A DNA stretch of 64,000 bases from Anabaena minutissima FACHB-250 (lineage in GTDB: Bacteria > Cyanobacteriota > Cyanobacteriia > Cyanobacteriales > Nostocaceae), in the NCBI RefSeq assembly GCF_014697125.1, contig NZ_JACJRG010000011.1:124001-188000 (forward strand), written 5' to 3'. This document shows, one piece after another, positions 1 to 10,354 of the stretch; the stretch's first letter is position 1; every line of letters begins with the position of its first letter. The position numbers and the translations under genes are program-made. A model generated the notes under the pieces. It was not told the origin of the DNA. It ran no database searches and was given only the letters and a program-made list of their open reading frames with translations.

Positions 1-345
1 TTCAATTAATACCAAGGGAATGACTCCAGGATTTTCTAGACGATGAGATGTACACTGGGGTACGTATGTTGACTGATTATTACCAAGTAATATTTCCTGA
101 TCACCGCAAACTACCCTAGCAGTTCCAGAAACAACAATCCAATGTTCACTACGATGATGGTGCATTTGTAAACTGAGGCGGTGTCCAGGCTTGACTTCGA
201 TCCGCTTAATTTTGTAGCCGCGTCCTTCTTCTAAAACGGTGAAAGCACCCCAAGGACGTAGTTCAGTTGCAGCAATACTCCGGTTCGCGATCGCTGTAGG
301 CAAGGATAAAGTGTTAGTCTTAGTATTTTCTGGATGTTGAGCCAT
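1..345 (-). CDS. Phosphomannose isomerase type II-like cupin (3' end cut off by the window)
   Basis: The minus strand is open from an ATG at 345 to the window edge, 115 codons with no stop. The protein has the compact beta-rich pattern of the C-terminal cupin of type II mannose-6-phosphate isomerase/GDP-mannose pyrophosphorylase: RPWGAFTVLEEG, then the metal-binding cupin motif with HRLSLQMHHHRSEHW, then a second half with VPQCTSHRLENPG. Stand-alone cupins of this type in cyanobacteria are about 120-130 residues, so only a few residues are probably missing. GAGG lies about 10 bases upstream of the ATG and supports the start. The likely role is hexose-phosphate or nucleotide-sugar metabolism for surface polysaccharide; the exact substrate cannot be read from sequence. 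Confidence 0.8.
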   Translation of the reverse strand, partial: MAQHPENTKTNTLSLPTAIANRSIAATELRPWGAFTVLEEGRGYKIKRIEVKPGHRLSLQMHHHRSEHWIVVSGTARVVCGDQEILLGNNQSTYVPQCTSHRLENPGVIPLVLIE

Positions 346-573
346 AGTTACCTCATTTGAAGACATATACAAACCGTCATTACTTTTAAATAATTGATGG
401 AAAACTTTTGGGCAATTTTGCAACCGTGAAAATCAGCAATTTAGTTTTACCTTGCTAAACATAGCAAAGCAAAACTTTTGTGGATCAATAATCTCTGCTC
501 AAACTATATTGTCTACACCAATTCTTCATTAAGCTTGATGGCAGCTTATTCTCAGCTTTAAAGAGGAACTGAG

Positions 574-630
574 AAATTTTGGATTTTGGATTTTAGATTT
601 TGGATTGACGCTAATCCAAAATTTAAAATT
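574..630. repeat. Imperfect hairpin / short tandem repeat between cupin gene and glycosidase gene
   Basis: The heptamer-like GGATTTT is repeated, then a 17-bp arm (590-606) pairs with 613-629 around the loop GACGCT, with one mismatch. It lies 20 bases beyond the stop of the 650-2641 gene, so it may act as its transcript end, although no clear T-run follows on the minus strand. Apart from this hairpin, 346-649 shows only AT-rich sequence with no convincing ORF. Confidence 0.45.
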
Positions 631-649
631 GAATTGCCCCGTTCTCTAT

Positions 650-2641
650 TTACCGAGATTGGAGAAAAATGCCAATCCCGTTGTGTACACGTGCAGCAGT
701 ATTGGGATAACGGTCGAGTAGTTGCCCGCCTAGGTAAAGACTTGTGGAACTTCCACCGTCTAAGTTGAGGGCATTTACACAGCCTAACAGTTTCATTAAT
801 TGGGCGTGTTCTGCTAAAGTCGGGCCAGCACCACCCGCACGGTTATGTACAGCCGCAATTACTAGGTGATTATTTGCGGTTGTGCAGATCGCGCTACGAC
901 TAGCTTTTTGATTAATGAAGGCATTACTAAACTGTTCGCTTTTGGCATCAAGGACAATTTGCCCATTTTGTAACAACAATGGCCCTGCTCCCATGATGTT
1001 GGGGTAACGGTTAAACTCAGGGGCGGTAGTAGCACTTGTAATCTGCACATCAGTACCGATGGGTAACTGTGATGCTAGTGCGGTAGCAGTGCCACGTAAC
1101 ACTAGTAAGTAGCTACCAGGAGGAATGGGAAAGTTGGTTTGACCAGCTTTATCTCCTGCTAACTGATTAGTAATTTTGTTGTTTTGGACGATAAAAGCCC
1201 TTTCGTTGTCTGTTAACGATGTGTAAGTCTGACCCCAAGCCGGAGTGTAACGAGCAATACCATTCTGTACATAGCCACTGTTGAGAAATAAAATCGGCGA
1301 TCGCAAATTACTAGATGTAATTAAAGTTTCTTGTAAAGTGAGACGACCAAAGTAAAATTGTCCAGCATCATTCCAAGCGATCGCACCTCGGTTGAGAATA
1401 GGACTAGATAACCACTGACCGTCCCGACGAATTGCACCTAGGGGTAATCTATTATTGCGGTTGAAATAACCAGCGTTAATTGCTGCTATAGCTAGGTTTA
1501 TTTGGGCTTTTTGAATTAAGGGGGCTGTACCAATTAGGGTATTAGGTGCTGCCCAAATTGGTTTTATTGCTAACCCCACACTCCGGGGATTAACTTCTAA
1601 CCAAACTATCCCAAAGCGGTCTTGTCCTAATGTTACAAACTGCTGTCGCCAGCGTAATCCTGTTGCCCAGTTAATATCTCGTGGTTTGAGGGCATCGGGA
1701 CGCAGATCAATGACTAGGCGATCGGGGTTATTGATAGTGGTAATTTGAGGAGACAAATCTAAGGGAACACTGAGAGTAATAATAGTTTGATTATTTACAA
1801 TCTCTACTTTTTGAATTAACGCCTCAGAATCTGATTTTGGTGATGATTGTTTGAGTAGATTTGGTACTGATGGGGGTAAGGGAGTGTAGCGTTGAATTAA
1901 ACTAGCATCTGCGATCGCATCTAAGATAATTGTCCATTCCCTGTTAACTGGTGCAGAACTATTGGGAGTAGGCGCATTTGGATCATCCAGGAGAGTTTTA
2001 ATTGGTAGTCCTTGCTTCACTTGCCAGGGGGTAGAACGGTCTAAGTCTAAAACAATGCGAGCTGTTTTTAGCGGGGTGACATTGGTCACGACTGCTGGAT
2101 TTAGACTTTGACGAATATTTTTGACTTGCGCTTTGGGTGTGGCAATTACTAGAGTGTTTCCTTGCACTTGCATCTGCCATCCTGCGTTTTGCGAAAAACT
2201 TGTGACATCGAGATAACGATATCCTCTCAGTAGATGGGTGGCTAGGACTAATGGATTAGTATTTGAGGAAAACCACTCTATAGGTTGTCTAGCAGGGTTA
2301 TTACTACTTAATAAGTCTACGCCTATGAGTTGGTTCAGAGCCGCATCACTAATGTATGTTTTAACTGGATTTGTGCCTTCCCGTCTTTGCAACCAAGCAC
2401 CTGATAATGTACGACCATTCAGAGAAATTTGGCTACCAGCAGGTATTTGCCGATCTGTTGGAGATATGGGCGACTGTGAAGTCAATTGTGGGGATTTCTG
2501 GGCGTTGGTGATATTGGTAGCAGACAAACATAGTGCGATCGCTAATAATGGCGATACAGTCGTCTGAAATAAGCGATAGTTCAACTTTTTGGCAATAAGA
2601 CAATGATTGTGCTGTCGGCAATAATTTGGCATTTTTACCAT
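650..2641 (-). CDS. Secreted phosphodiester glycosidase (NAGPA/DUF2233) family protein
   Basis: 663 codons. An N-terminal hydrophobic stretch (about residues 27-47, ending near TNAQ) looks like a signal peptide; the ATG at residue 4 is an alternative start. The middle (about 275-335) has a beta-rich segment with NPDRLVIDLRPDALKPRD, resembling the AMIN domain of cyanobacterial envelope proteins. The C-terminal half carries the NAGPA-type signatures: AINAGYFNRNNRLPLGAI, then HLVIAAVHNRAGGAGPTL, then the terminal NALNLDGGSSTSLYL block. The family is related to the phosphodiester glycosidase that uncovers mannose-6-phosphate. In bacteria these are exported and thought to act on envelope glycans or teichoic-type polymers, substrate unknown. 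It probably acts in the periplasm and is monocistronic. Confidence 0.8.
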   Translation of the reverse strand: MVKMPNYCRQHNHCLIAKKLNYRLFQTTVSPLLAIALCLSATNITNAQKSPQLTSQSPISPTDRQIPAGSQISLNGRTLSGAWLQRREGTNPVKTYISDAALNQLIGVDLLSSNNPARQPIEWFSSNTNPLVLATHLLRGYRYLDVTSFSQNAGWQMQVQGNTLVIATPKAQVKNIRQSLNPAVVTNVTPLKTARIVLDLDRSTPWQVKQGLPIKTLLDDPNAPTPNSSAPVNREWTIILDAIADASLIQRYTPLPPSVPNLLKQSSPKSDSEALIQKVEIVNNQTIITLSVPLDLSPQITTINNPDRLVIDLRPDALKPRDINWATGLRWRQQFVTLGQDRFGIVWLEVNPRSVGLAIKPIWAAPNTLIGTAPLIQKAQINLAIAAINAGYFNRNNRLPLGAIRRDGQWLSSPILNRGAIAWNDAGQFYFGRLTLQETLITSSNLRSPILFLNSGYVQNGIARYTPAWGQTYTSLTDNERAFIVQNNKITNQLAGDKAGQTNFPIPPGSYLLVLRGTATALASQLPIGTDVQITSATTAPEFNRYPNIMGAGPLLLQNGQIVLDAKSEQFSNAFINQKASRSAICTTANNHLVIAAVHNRAGGAGPTLAEHAQLMKLLGCVNALNLDGGSSTSLYLGGQLLDRYPNTAARVHNGIGIFLQSR

Positions 2642-3486
2642 AATTTATTTAATCCCCAGACATTCTGTTCCCTGTTTTCTGTTCCCTATCTCGACGTATA
2701 AATTTAATTTTGCTCAAATACGTATAGATAGGTACTTTTGAAAATTATCACCCAATTTACAGGTTAACTAATTGTCTGGAAATCTTAAAAAATAATGATT
2801 CATCTTTTGCCGAAACATGATAGCCTATATGTTGGCTAGTCATCTCTTATAGATTACACTTAGCAATTTTGCCGCTAAAACCACTATAACCAAAGGCTTT
2901 AACTAGCAGTGATGATAACCAAGCTATAGACATTAGTCTTGGTAGTCAAATTTGGATTAGAATAGTAGATCCTCAAAAGAATATTTCCTGCTGTTACTAC
3001 TTTAGTAAGTTTTAAACAGCATATATATTTTTGTGGCAAAAAATTATTAGTAAAACTCTGACCAAAAACAAAAATACTTAGGAATTGCAAATGGGTCTAT
3101 AGTGTAATACGCTGATTTTGCTACTAAATCAGGATTTTTTCTGTCTGTCAAGCAGTGAAGCGTTTAATGAGAATTTTGTTCTTTGATCCAAAGATATTCT
3201 CTGTCTGAAAAGTATATTTCCCAGAGAACAAAAATTGAGAAAACACCTAGTTTCACAATAGAAGCATCATGTCAAGATAAAAATATTTTGTCTAAAATTA
3301 GGATAAACACATAAGCAATAATGTCAAAATTTTAACCTGGGTAAATTTAAAAACCGAAGTTAAAATTTTTTTTCTCTAAATTTCGGTGGTTTTGATGTAT
3401 CTATGCAGCACGAAATTTAGGAGTTTTGCTCACCAGCAGTGGCGAAGTTCGTGACTCAACATCTCAGGACATCTCAGGAATAGGCT
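2642..3486. other. Long intergenic region upstream of glsF
   Basis: About 845 AT-rich bases between two divergent genes with no ORF I believe in. It should hold the promoters of both. A motif AAATTTCGG...CGAAATTTAG (about 3377-3420) forms a weak inverted repeat close to glsF, and a repeated ACATCTCAGGA lies just before the glsF start. No RNA gene was recognised. Confidence 0.5.
2723..2736. promoter_or_regulatory. Candidate NtcA-binding site GTAN8TAC
   Basis: The exact consensus of the global nitrogen regulator NtcA, GTA-N8-TAC, sits 82 bases upstream of the start of the minus-strand glycosidase and about 750 bases upstream of glsF. A TAAATT hexamer lies about 16 bases beyond it in the minus direction, slightly closer than the usual spacing to an NtcA-dependent -10 box. 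The pattern is short and is expected many times by chance in 64 kb, so this is only a candidate. Confidence 0.3.
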
Positions 3487-6400
3487 ATGAATGATCAACC
3501 GATGAATCTAAACCAAGAAATCACAGCAAATATGAAATCAGGGGATACCTACCAAGGGCAAAGGTGGTTAGTAGAAGAACGAGATGCCTGTGGTGTAGGT
3601 TTTATTGCTCATCGTCAAAATCAGGACAGCCACGAAATTGTGGCCAAGGCTTTAGTAGCGTTAGCCTGTTTAGAACATCGGGGTGGTTGTAGTGCAGATC
3701 AAGACTCTGGTGATGGGGCTGGGATTTTAACGGCGATTCCTTGGGAATTGTTGCAAACAGAATATTCTCAAGAAGAAATAGACTTTTCATCTCATAGCAA
3801 TATGGCGGTGGGGATGATATTTTTACCCCAAGATGTAGAAGTCGCAAAAAAAGCTAAAGCTACTTTTGAGAAAATAGCCACTGAAGAAAAATTAACTGTA
3901 CTGGGCTGGCGAGTAGTACCAATACAACCAGATTTACTGGGAGTACAAGCAAGAGCAAATCAACCCCAGATTGAACAAGTTTTTCTGCAATCTGAAAAAA
4001 GCGGTGATGTACTAGAAAGGCAACTGTATATTGCTCGTAAACGCATATTTAAAGCTGCTAAAAATTTCGCTGAAGAATTTTATATCTGTTCCTTATCTAG
4101 CCGCACAATTGTTTATAAGGGCATGGTGCGTTCTGCGATTTTAGGAGAATTCTATCAAGATTTACAAAATCCAGCATATAAGAGTGCGTTTGCTGTTTAT
4201 CACCGCCGCTTTAGTACCAATACAATGCCGAAGTGGCCTCTAGCGCAACCAATGCGGTTGTTGGGTCATAACGGTGAAATTAATACCTTGTTGGGTAACA
4301 TTAACTGGATGATGGCACGGGAAGCTAGCCTCAATCATCCCATTTGGGGAAATCGCACAGAAGACCTCAAGCCGGTAGCTAATATTAATAGCAGTGACTC
4401 CGCTACCTTAGATAACGTCATGGAGTTATTGGTGCGTTCAGGACGATCGCCAGAAGAAGCCTTGATGATTATGGTGCCTGAAGCCTATCAAAATCAACCA
4501 TCTTTAGCTAACCATCCTGAGATTGTCGATTTTTACGAATATTACAGTGGTCTGCAAGAAGCCTGGGACGGGCCAGCACTGTTAGTATTCAGCGATGGAC
4601 AAAAAGTTGGCGCAACCTTAGATCGTAATGGTTTAAGACCAGCGCGTTATGTGATTACCAAAGATGACTACATTGTGGTGGCTTCGGAAGCGGGTGTAGT
4701 AGACTTCCCCGAAGCCAACATAGTGGAAAAAGGCAGACTAGGCCCTGGGCAAATGATTGCTGTGGATTTAGTCAACCACGAAGTCCTCAAAAATTGGGAA
4801 ATTAAGCAGCGTGTAGCCGAAAAACATCCCTACGGCGAATGGCTGGAACAGTACCGCCAAGACCTGAAAGAAATTGTGGGTCAGTCTTCAGCCATCAATG
4901 GCAATGGTAAAGGTAATGGTCATAAAACCACCGAAAATGGACATTTGACCACCAACCCCATTGACAAACAACCCCTGCTGCGTCATCAACTCGCCTTTGG
5001 CTACAACACCGAAGATGTGGAAATGGTGATTCAACCAATGGCTAGCAACGGTGCAGAACCAACCTTCTGTATGGGGGATGATATTCCTCTAGCAGTGCTG
5101 TCAGATAAACCTCACCTGCTGTATGACTACTTCAAACAGCGTTTCGCCCAGGTCACTAACCCCGCAATTGACCCATTGCGAGAAAAATTAGTCATGTCTT
5201 TGAAGGTCGAACTGGGTGAAAGGGGTAATTTATTAGAACCAAAGCCAGAATTTGCTAGAAGACTAAAACTGGAGTCGCCAGTCTTAACAGAAGCAGAATT
5301 AGACGCAATGAAGCTGTCGGGATTTGCCACGGCTGATTTATCAACACTGTTTGCGATCGCTAACGGCCCAACAGGATTGCAAGATGCAGTGCAGGCTTTA
5401 CAAAAACAAGCGGCCGAATCAGTGCGGGCAGGTGCCAAGATTTTAATCTTGAGCGATCGCGCCAATGGTGGGATTACTTCCGAATATAGCTACATTCCTC
5501 CCTTGTTAGCAGTAGGTGCAGTACACCATCACCTAATTCGGGAAGGTTTGCGGATGAAAACCTCCCTCGTTGTCGATACCGCCCAGTGCTGGAGTACACA
5601 CCACTTTGCTTGTTTAATTGGCTATGGTGCAGGTGCTGTCTGTCCTTACATGGCGTTGAACACCGTTTGCGATTGGTGGTATGAACCCAAAACCCAAAGT
5701 TTCATGGAACGGGGTAAACTCAAAGCCATTAGCTTAGAGCAGGCGATCGCCAACTATCGCAAAGCCGTAGAGTCAGGTTTATTGAAAATTCTCTCGAAAA
5801 TGGGAATTTCTCTCCTCTCTAGCTACCAAGCTGCACAAATCTTTGAAGCCATTGGGATTGGTGGGGATTTATTACAACTAGGATTCCAGGGTACAACCTC
5901 CCGCATTGGCGGCTTGAGTGTGAGTGAGTTAGCCCAAGAAATCCTCTCCTTTCACAGCAAAGCCTTCCCAGAACTGACAATTAAAAAGCTAGAAAATCTA
6001 GGGTTTTACAACTACCGTCCTGGTGGTGAGTACCACATGAACAGCCCAGAACTGGCTAAAGCACTGCATAAAGCCGTAGATGGCAAGCTGTACGACCATT
6101 ACGAAGTGTATAAGCAGCATCTCCAAGGTAGACCAGTCACAGCCTTGCGGGACTTGCTAGACTTCCAAAGCGATCGCACTCCCATCTCTGTAGAAGAAGT
6201 TGAATCAGTTAGCGATATAGTTAAACGTTTCTGTACTGGTGGGATGTCCTTGGGTGCGTTGTCACGAGAAGCCCATGAAGTTTTGGCGATTGCCATGAAC
6301 CGTTTAGGTGGTAAGTCCAACTCTGGCGAAGGCGGTGAAGACCCAGTACGTTACAAAGTCCTCAGTGATGTAGACGTATCTGGACACTCACCCACCCTTC

Positions 6401-8178
6401 CCCACCTGAAAGGCTTACGCAATGGTGACACCGCTTCTAGTGCCATCAAGCAAGTCGCATCAGGACGCTTTGGTGTTACGCCTGGGTATTTAGCCAGTGC
6501 GAAGCAAATCGAAATCAAAATTGCCCAAGGTGCAAAACCAGGGGAAGGCGGACAGCTACCAGGGCCAAAGGTAAGTCCTTACATTGCCATGTTAAGACGC
6601 TCTAAGCCCGGTGTCACCTTGATTTCACCACCACCGCACCATGATATCTACTCTATTGAAGACCTTGCACAGTTAATTTTTGACCTGCACCAAATTAATC
6701 CTAAAGCCCAGGTATCGGTGAAGCTAGTTGCAGAAATCGGTATTGGGACGATCGCAGCTGGTGTTGCGAAAGCTAACGCCGATATCATCCAGATTTCTGG
6801 TCATGATGGCGGTACAGGTGCATCTCCTCTCTCATCCATTAAACACGCTGGTTCACCTTGGGAATTGGGACTGAGTGAAGTACATCGAGTCTTAATGGAA
6901 AATAGCCTACGAGATCGCGTCCTTTTACGTGTAGACGGCGGACTCAAAACTGGTTGGGATGTCTTGATGGCTGCATTGATGGGTGCAGAAGAATTTGGCT
7001 TCGGCTCAATCGCCATGATTGCTGAAGGTTGCATCATGGCGCGAATTTGTCACACCAATAACTGTCCTGTAGGTGTAGCTTCCCAAAAAGAAGAACTGCG
7101 AAAGCGGTTTACAGGTATCCCAGAACACGTAGTTAACTTCTTCTTCTTCATCGCTGAGGAAGTCAGGAGTTTATTGGCAAGATTAGGTTATCGTTCCTTG
7201 TCAGAAATCACTGGACGCGCCGATTTACTGACAACGCGGACAAGTGCAAAACTCACCAAAACCCAATCACTCAACCTCAATTGTTTGCTGCAACTACCAG
7301 ATACCAAAGCCAACCGTAGCTGGTTAGTGCATGAACAAGTTCACAGCAACGGCCCAGTTGTGGATGACCAAATACTTGGAGATCCAGCAATCCAAGCCGC
7401 GATTCATAACCAATCTACAATTAGTAAGACTTTAGCTATTGTCAACACTGACAGAACTGTAGGAGCAAGATTAGCCGGTGCGATCGCTTCTCAATACGGT
7501 GATAGCGGCTTTGAAGGGCAAATTAACCTCAACTTCACTGGTAGCGTGGGACAAAGCTTTGGTGCTTTTAACCTACCTGGCATGATTTTGACCCTAGAGG
7601 GAGAAGCCAACGACTACGTAGGCAAAGGAATGCACGGTGGCGAAATTATCATTAAACCACCAGCCGATTCTACCTATGACCCATCACAAAACGTGATTGT
7701 GGGCAACACTTGCCTTTACGGTGCTACAGGTGGAGTGTTATTTGCTAATGGTTTAGGAGGAGAACGCTTTGCTGTTCGCAACTCCAAAGGCGTAGCAGTG
7801 ATTGAAGGTGCTGGGGATCACTGCTGTGAATACATGACAGGTGGCGTAATTGTGGTTCTGGGTAAAGTAGGACGGAACGTAGCAGCCGGCATGACTGGTG
7901 GACTAGCATATTTCTTGGATGAAAATGACTCATTCCCGGAGTTAGTCAACAAAGAAATTGTCAAAATCCAACGGGTAATGACAGCCGCAGGAGAGAAGCA
8001 GCTAAAAGATTTAATCAAAGCCCATGCAGAACGTACAGATTCAGCCAAAGCCGAACTCATCTTGCAAAATTGGTCAGCATTCTTGCCTAAGTTCTGGCAA
8101 CTAGTACCTCCTTCCGAGGCTGATAGTTTAGAAGCCAATCCTCAAGCTGTACCAGAAAAACATCTGAGTTCAGTATAG
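3487..8178 (+). CDS. glsF: Ferredoxin-dependent glutamate synthase (Fd-GOGAT)
   Basis: 1563 codons, the normal size for the single-chain plant/cyanobacterial enzyme. It converts 2-oxoglutarate plus glutamine to two glutamates with electrons from ferredoxin, the second step of the GS-GOGAT ammonium assimilation cycle. A 34-residue propeptide precedes Cys35 in DACGVGF, the N-terminal nucleophile of the class-II glutaminase domain (about 35-430). The central domain follows (about 480-780), then the FMN/synthase domain (about 870-1240) with [15 protein letters not shown] and [12 protein letters not shown]. The 3Fe-4S cysteines are Cys1182, Cys1188 and Cys1193 ([12 protein letters not shown]). The C-terminal GXGXG beta-helix is about 1310-1500. 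No NADPH-dependent small subunit is adjacent, as expected for the ferredoxin type. It is also called gltS in Anabaena literature. Confidence 0.97.
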   Translation: MNDQPMNLNQEITANMKSGDTYQGQRWLVEERDACGVGFIAHRQNQDSHEIVAKALVALACLEHRGGCSADQDSGDGAGILTAIPWELLQTEYSQEEIDFSSHSNMAVGMIFLPQDVEVAKKAKATFEKIATEEKLTVLGWRVVPIQPDLLGVQARANQPQIEQVFLQSEKSGDVLERQLYIARKRIFKAAKNFAEEFYICSLSSRTIVYKGMVRSAILGEFYQDLQNPAYKSAFAVYHRRFSTNTMPKWPLAQPMRLLGHNGEINTLLGNINWMMAREASLNHPIWGNRTEDLKPVANINSSDSATLDNVMELLVRSGRSPEEALMIMVPEAYQNQPSLANHPEIVDFYEYYSGLQEAWDGPALLVFSDGQKVGATLDRNGLRPARYVITKDDYIVVASEAGVVDFPEANIVEKGRLGPGQMIAVDLVNHEVLKNWEIKQRVAEKHPYGEWLEQYRQDLKEIVGQSSAINGNGKGNGHKTTENGHLTTNPIDKQPLLRHQLAFGYNTEDVEMVIQPMASNGAEPTFCMGDDIPLAVLSDKPHLLYDYFKQRFAQVTNPAIDPLREKLVMSLKVELGERGNLLEPKPEFARRLKLESPVLTEAELDAMKLSGFATADLSTLFAIANGPTGLQDAVQALQKQAAESVRAGAKILILSDRANGGITSEYSYIPPLLAVGAVHHHLIREGLRMKTSLVVDTAQCWSTHHFACLIGYGAGAVCPYMALNTVCDWWYEPKTQSFMERGKLKAISLEQAIANYRKAVESGLLKILSKMGISLLSSYQAAQIFEAIGIGGDLLQLGFQGTTSRIGGLSVSELAQEILSFHSKAFPELTIKKLENLGFYNYRPGGEYHMNSPELAKALHKAVDGKLYDHYEVYKQHLQGRPVTALRDLLDFQSDRTPISVEEVESVSDIVKRFCTGGMSLGALSREAHEVLAIAMNRLGGKSNSGEGGEDPVRYKVLSDVDVSGHSPTLPHLKGLRNGDTASSAIKQVASGRFGVTPGYLASAKQIEIKIAQGAKPGEGGQLPGPKVSPYIAMLRRSKPGVTLISPPPHHDIYSIEDLAQLIFDLHQINPKAQVSVKLVAEIGIGTIAAGVAKANADIIQISGHDGGTGASPLSSIKHAGSPWELGLSEVHRVLMENSLRDRVLLRVDGGLKTGWDVLMAALMGAEEFGFGSIAMIAEGCIMARICHTNNCPVGVASQKEELRKRFTGIPEHVVNFFFFIAEEVRSLLARLGYRSLSEITGRADLLTTRTSAKLTKTQSLNLNCLLQLPDTKANRSWLVHEQVHSNGPVVDDQILGDPAIQAAIHNQSTISKTLAIVNTDRTVGARLAGAIASQYGDSGFEGQINLNFTGSVGQSFGAFNLPGMILTLEGEANDYVGKGMHGGEIIIKPPADSTYDPSQNVIVGNTCLYGATGGVLFANGLGGERFAVRNSKGVAVIEGAGDHCCEYMTGGVIVVLGKVGRNVAAGMTGGLAYFLDENDSFPELVNKEIVKIQRVMTAAGEKQLKDLIKAHAERTDSAKAELILQNWSAFLPKFWQLVPPSEADSLEANPQAVPEKHLSSV

Positions 8179-8190
8179 TCATTAGTCATT

Positions 8191-8327
8191 CAATACTGTT
8201 CGGTTAAGAGTTTTTGTAGTTTGGGTTAAGCGACAGCGCAACCCAACAAAAGTCCATAAATGTTGGGTTTCCTAATGTCAATCCAACCTACTTGATTTAA
8301 TGTTTTTAGCTTAACCGACAAGTATTG
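8191..8327 (+). mobile_element. 137-bp MITE, copy 1, with 10-bp target-site duplication
   Basis: Terminal inverted repeats CAATACTGTTCGGTTAAG (8191-8208) and CTTAACCGACAAGTATTG (8310-8327) match at 16 of 18 positions. Exact 10-bp direct repeats ATTAGTCATT flank the element at 8181-8190 and 8328-8337. The inside holds a second palindrome built on GGGTT...AACCCAAC and has no ORF. A second copy of identical length lies at 31626-31762 in the opposite orientation. Length, TIR and TSD fit a non-autonomous transposable element. The parent transposase is not in the window. Confidence 0.8.
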
Positions 8328-8372
8328 ATTAGTCATTAGTCATTAGTCACTATTCACTGACTAATGACTAAC

Positions 8373-8475
8373 AGGACTTACGCAAAACTCTCTCAAACCC
8401 TTATTTCTCCGTGTTCTCTGCGTCTCTGTGGTATGCGCTACGCGCACGTTATTCCATAATTTGTGCGTAAGTCCT
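8373..8475. mobile_element. 103-bp inverted-repeat element (AGGACTTACGC ends)
   Basis: AGGACTTACGCAAAA at 8373-8387 is mirrored by TTGTGCGTAAGTCCT at 8461-8475. The trinucleotide AAC flanks both sides (8370-8372 and 8476-8478), which could be a short target duplication. The interior is CT-rich with a TGCGCTACGCGCA palindrome and does not encode protein. It looks like a different small palindromic element from the 137-bp MITE just upstream. Confidence 0.55.
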
Positions 8476-8562
8476 AACTAATACCAATGCGATTTAAAAT
8501 TGCCATATATTTTTGTAGAGAGATGCGAAATATCGCGTCTCTTTTATATTACGAATTACGAA

Positions 8563-9480
8563 TTATTTTTTATTAGCAATCATTTTTTGATCTTTATCTT
8601 GCATTTCTAAAAGTTCTGGAACAGTTACAAAGCTGTAACCTTGATTGCGAAACTTGGCAATGATTTCAGGTAAAGCCTGTACAGTTTGGGAACGATCCCC
8701 ACCACCATCGTGCATTAGCACAATTCCACCAGGTTTTGCCGATCTAAAAACATTATTAATTAAATTTGGGACTCTAGGCTGCGAGTAATCAATTGAGTCA
8801 GAAGACCACATAATAATGGCGTATTTACTATTTCTTGCGTAATTAGCCACCCCATTGGTCATGATTCCTCCAGGTGGTCGAAACAAATTTGTTTTTACCC
8901 CAGCGACTTTATAAATCAGGTCTGTTGTATTAACTACTTCATAAGCAGCTACCTGGGCATTCATGAAATGATACCGATGATGCCAAGTGTGATTACCAAT
9001 TACATGACCTTCAGCAGCTACGCGCTTAAGTAGGTCTGGATAATTCTTGATATTTTGCCCAACAACGAAAAATGTCCCTTTGATGTTGTTTTGTTTGAGG
9101 ATATCTAGCACTTGTGCTGTAGATTCAGGCCAAGGCCCATCATCAAAAGTCAAGGCAATCACTTTTTGACCCTGACTGAGTTGTGCTGACTTAATAGTTG
9201 CTCCTTGAAAGTGTGGCGACAAAGCATAAGAAAAACCCTTAACTTGTGCCTGTTGTTGCCAACTTGTCAGCATGATTTCTTTTAATCCTTCAATGCGCCT
9301 CTGAGTTCCTATTTTGGCAGCAGGCACAGGTATAGTATTGGCATTTAGGCTTTGTCTAATTTGAGCATCTGAAGTATTTGGTTTAACCAACATCATCAAA
9401 CCAACACTCAAACTTACACTTAAAGCAAACAGCGCAACTAATATTCCTTGCGGCCATAGCAACTGCTTGTTGTTTTCCAC
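8563..9480 (-). CDS. Membrane-anchored polysaccharide deacetylase (NodB domain)
   Basis: 305 codons. One N-terminal membrane segment (about 12-32) anchors a periplasmic NodB-homology domain. All expected motifs are present: TFDDGP (111-116, catalytic and metal aspartates), HTWHH (164-168, metal histidines), RPPGG (201-205), WSSDSID (225-231) and LMHD (255-258, catalytic histidine). The family removes N-acetyl or O-acetyl groups from chitin-like oligosaccharides or peptidoglycan using a divalent metal. The substrate here is unknown, but cell-wall or exopolysaccharide is likely. A GGAGG box precedes the ATG. The gene appears monocistronic, with a small hairpin at 9510-9530 in its leader. Confidence 0.88.
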   Translation of the reverse strand: MENNKQLLWPQGILVALFALSVSLSVGLMMLVKPNTSDAQIRQSLNANTIPVPAAKIGTQRRIEGLKEIMLTSWQQQAQVKGFSYALSPHFQGATIKSAQLSQGQKVIALTFDDGPWPESTAQVLDILKQNNIKGTFFVVGQNIKNYPDLLKRVAAEGHVIGNHTWHHRYHFMNAQVAAYEVVNTTDLIYKVAGVKTNLFRPPGGIMTNGVANYARNSKYAIIMWSSDSIDYSQPRVPNLINNVFRSAKPGGIVLMHDGGGDRSQTVQALPEIIAKFRNQGYSFVTVPELLEMQDKDQKMIANKK

Positions 9481-10354
9481 TTCCTAGCTCCTCCAAGGTT
9501 CTAACCATCAATCACCTTAAAGTGGTGATTTTTAACACAACACAATACCAATATGTAGATACTCAGGTAATTTTGAATAATCCTGAAACTTTGAATACAG
9601 ATTTACAGAAATCTAAAAATTAAATTCTAGCTGTCTTAGCTGCCAATTTACGCAATAGCATCCGACTTTGGATACTTAATCCATATAGTCTCTTGAGAAT
9701 TGTTGAGCCTGTTGAAAACTAGCTAGATTAACTCATGAAGAATAAAACCTTTAATTTTTGTTCCTTTAGTTTTGGTAATTAATCTGCGTGTTTTAACAAC
9801 TTTTTATACATTTAAGCTAGAAGTATAATTTCGTATAGGCAAAATAAGCATCATATCTTAACATATGTCTTCAATATAAAATGAGATGTTTATATTATGT
9901 ATTCTCGTGAAATTAGTATTGTTATGCTAGAACATCTAGTAGACTCCCAAGAATAATAAGCATTTTAATATTTAATAGGATTGCAACCAATTTAAGAAAA
10001 AATTAAATTTTTAGTTGTCTGAATGCCCAATTTGATTCCAGATCAAACATATAGACTGCACTCTTCTGAGGATAGTTTCTCATGGAAAAGACTTTTGCAT
10101 TAGTTAATCCATATACTTTTTCATCCTTTTTGTAAAAGTATGTTATTAAATATTTAATTTTGTCTATGAAGATAGGTAACTGAGATATTCAATAGTCAGT
10201 CGTTTAACAAATTATGTGGGAAATCTCTAATTAATGTAAGCTATTACATTATTAATATTAAAATTACATATATACTGTTACCGTATAATTACTGAAATTC
10301 ACTGGCTGAAAGTTTAAAGTTTGAATCATAAAAACATTATCTAGACTGTTCTAT
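9481..10354. other. AT-rich intergenic region, no gene seen
   Basis: About 870 bases between divergent genes. The only clear structure is a hairpin AATCACC...GGTGATT followed by T residues (9510-9533). No ORF, tRNA or repeat family recognised. Confidence 0.5.

Noticed and set aside
586..768. 60-residue plus-strand ORF
   Set aside because: It starts inside a low-complexity TTTTGGATT repeat and then overlaps the end of the well-supported minus-strand glycosidase gene in the opposite sense.
2238..2567. 109-residue plus-strand ORF
   Set aside because: Lies wholly inside the glycosidase gene on the opposite strand; a shadow frame.
2899..3090. 63-residue minus-strand ORF in the glsF leader
   Set aside because: AT-rich, no ribosome-binding site and no recognisable protein pattern; likely chance.
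5127..5465. 112-residue minus-strand ORF in glsF
   Set aside because: Antisense shadow of the conserved Fd-GOGAT coding sequence; serine/alanine-rich composition typical of such shadows.
8520..8550. Stem AGAGATGCGA/TCGCGTCTCT as terminator of the deacetylase gene
   Set aside because: The T-run lies on the wrong side for a minus-strand transcript; it is more likely another dispersed palindrome.
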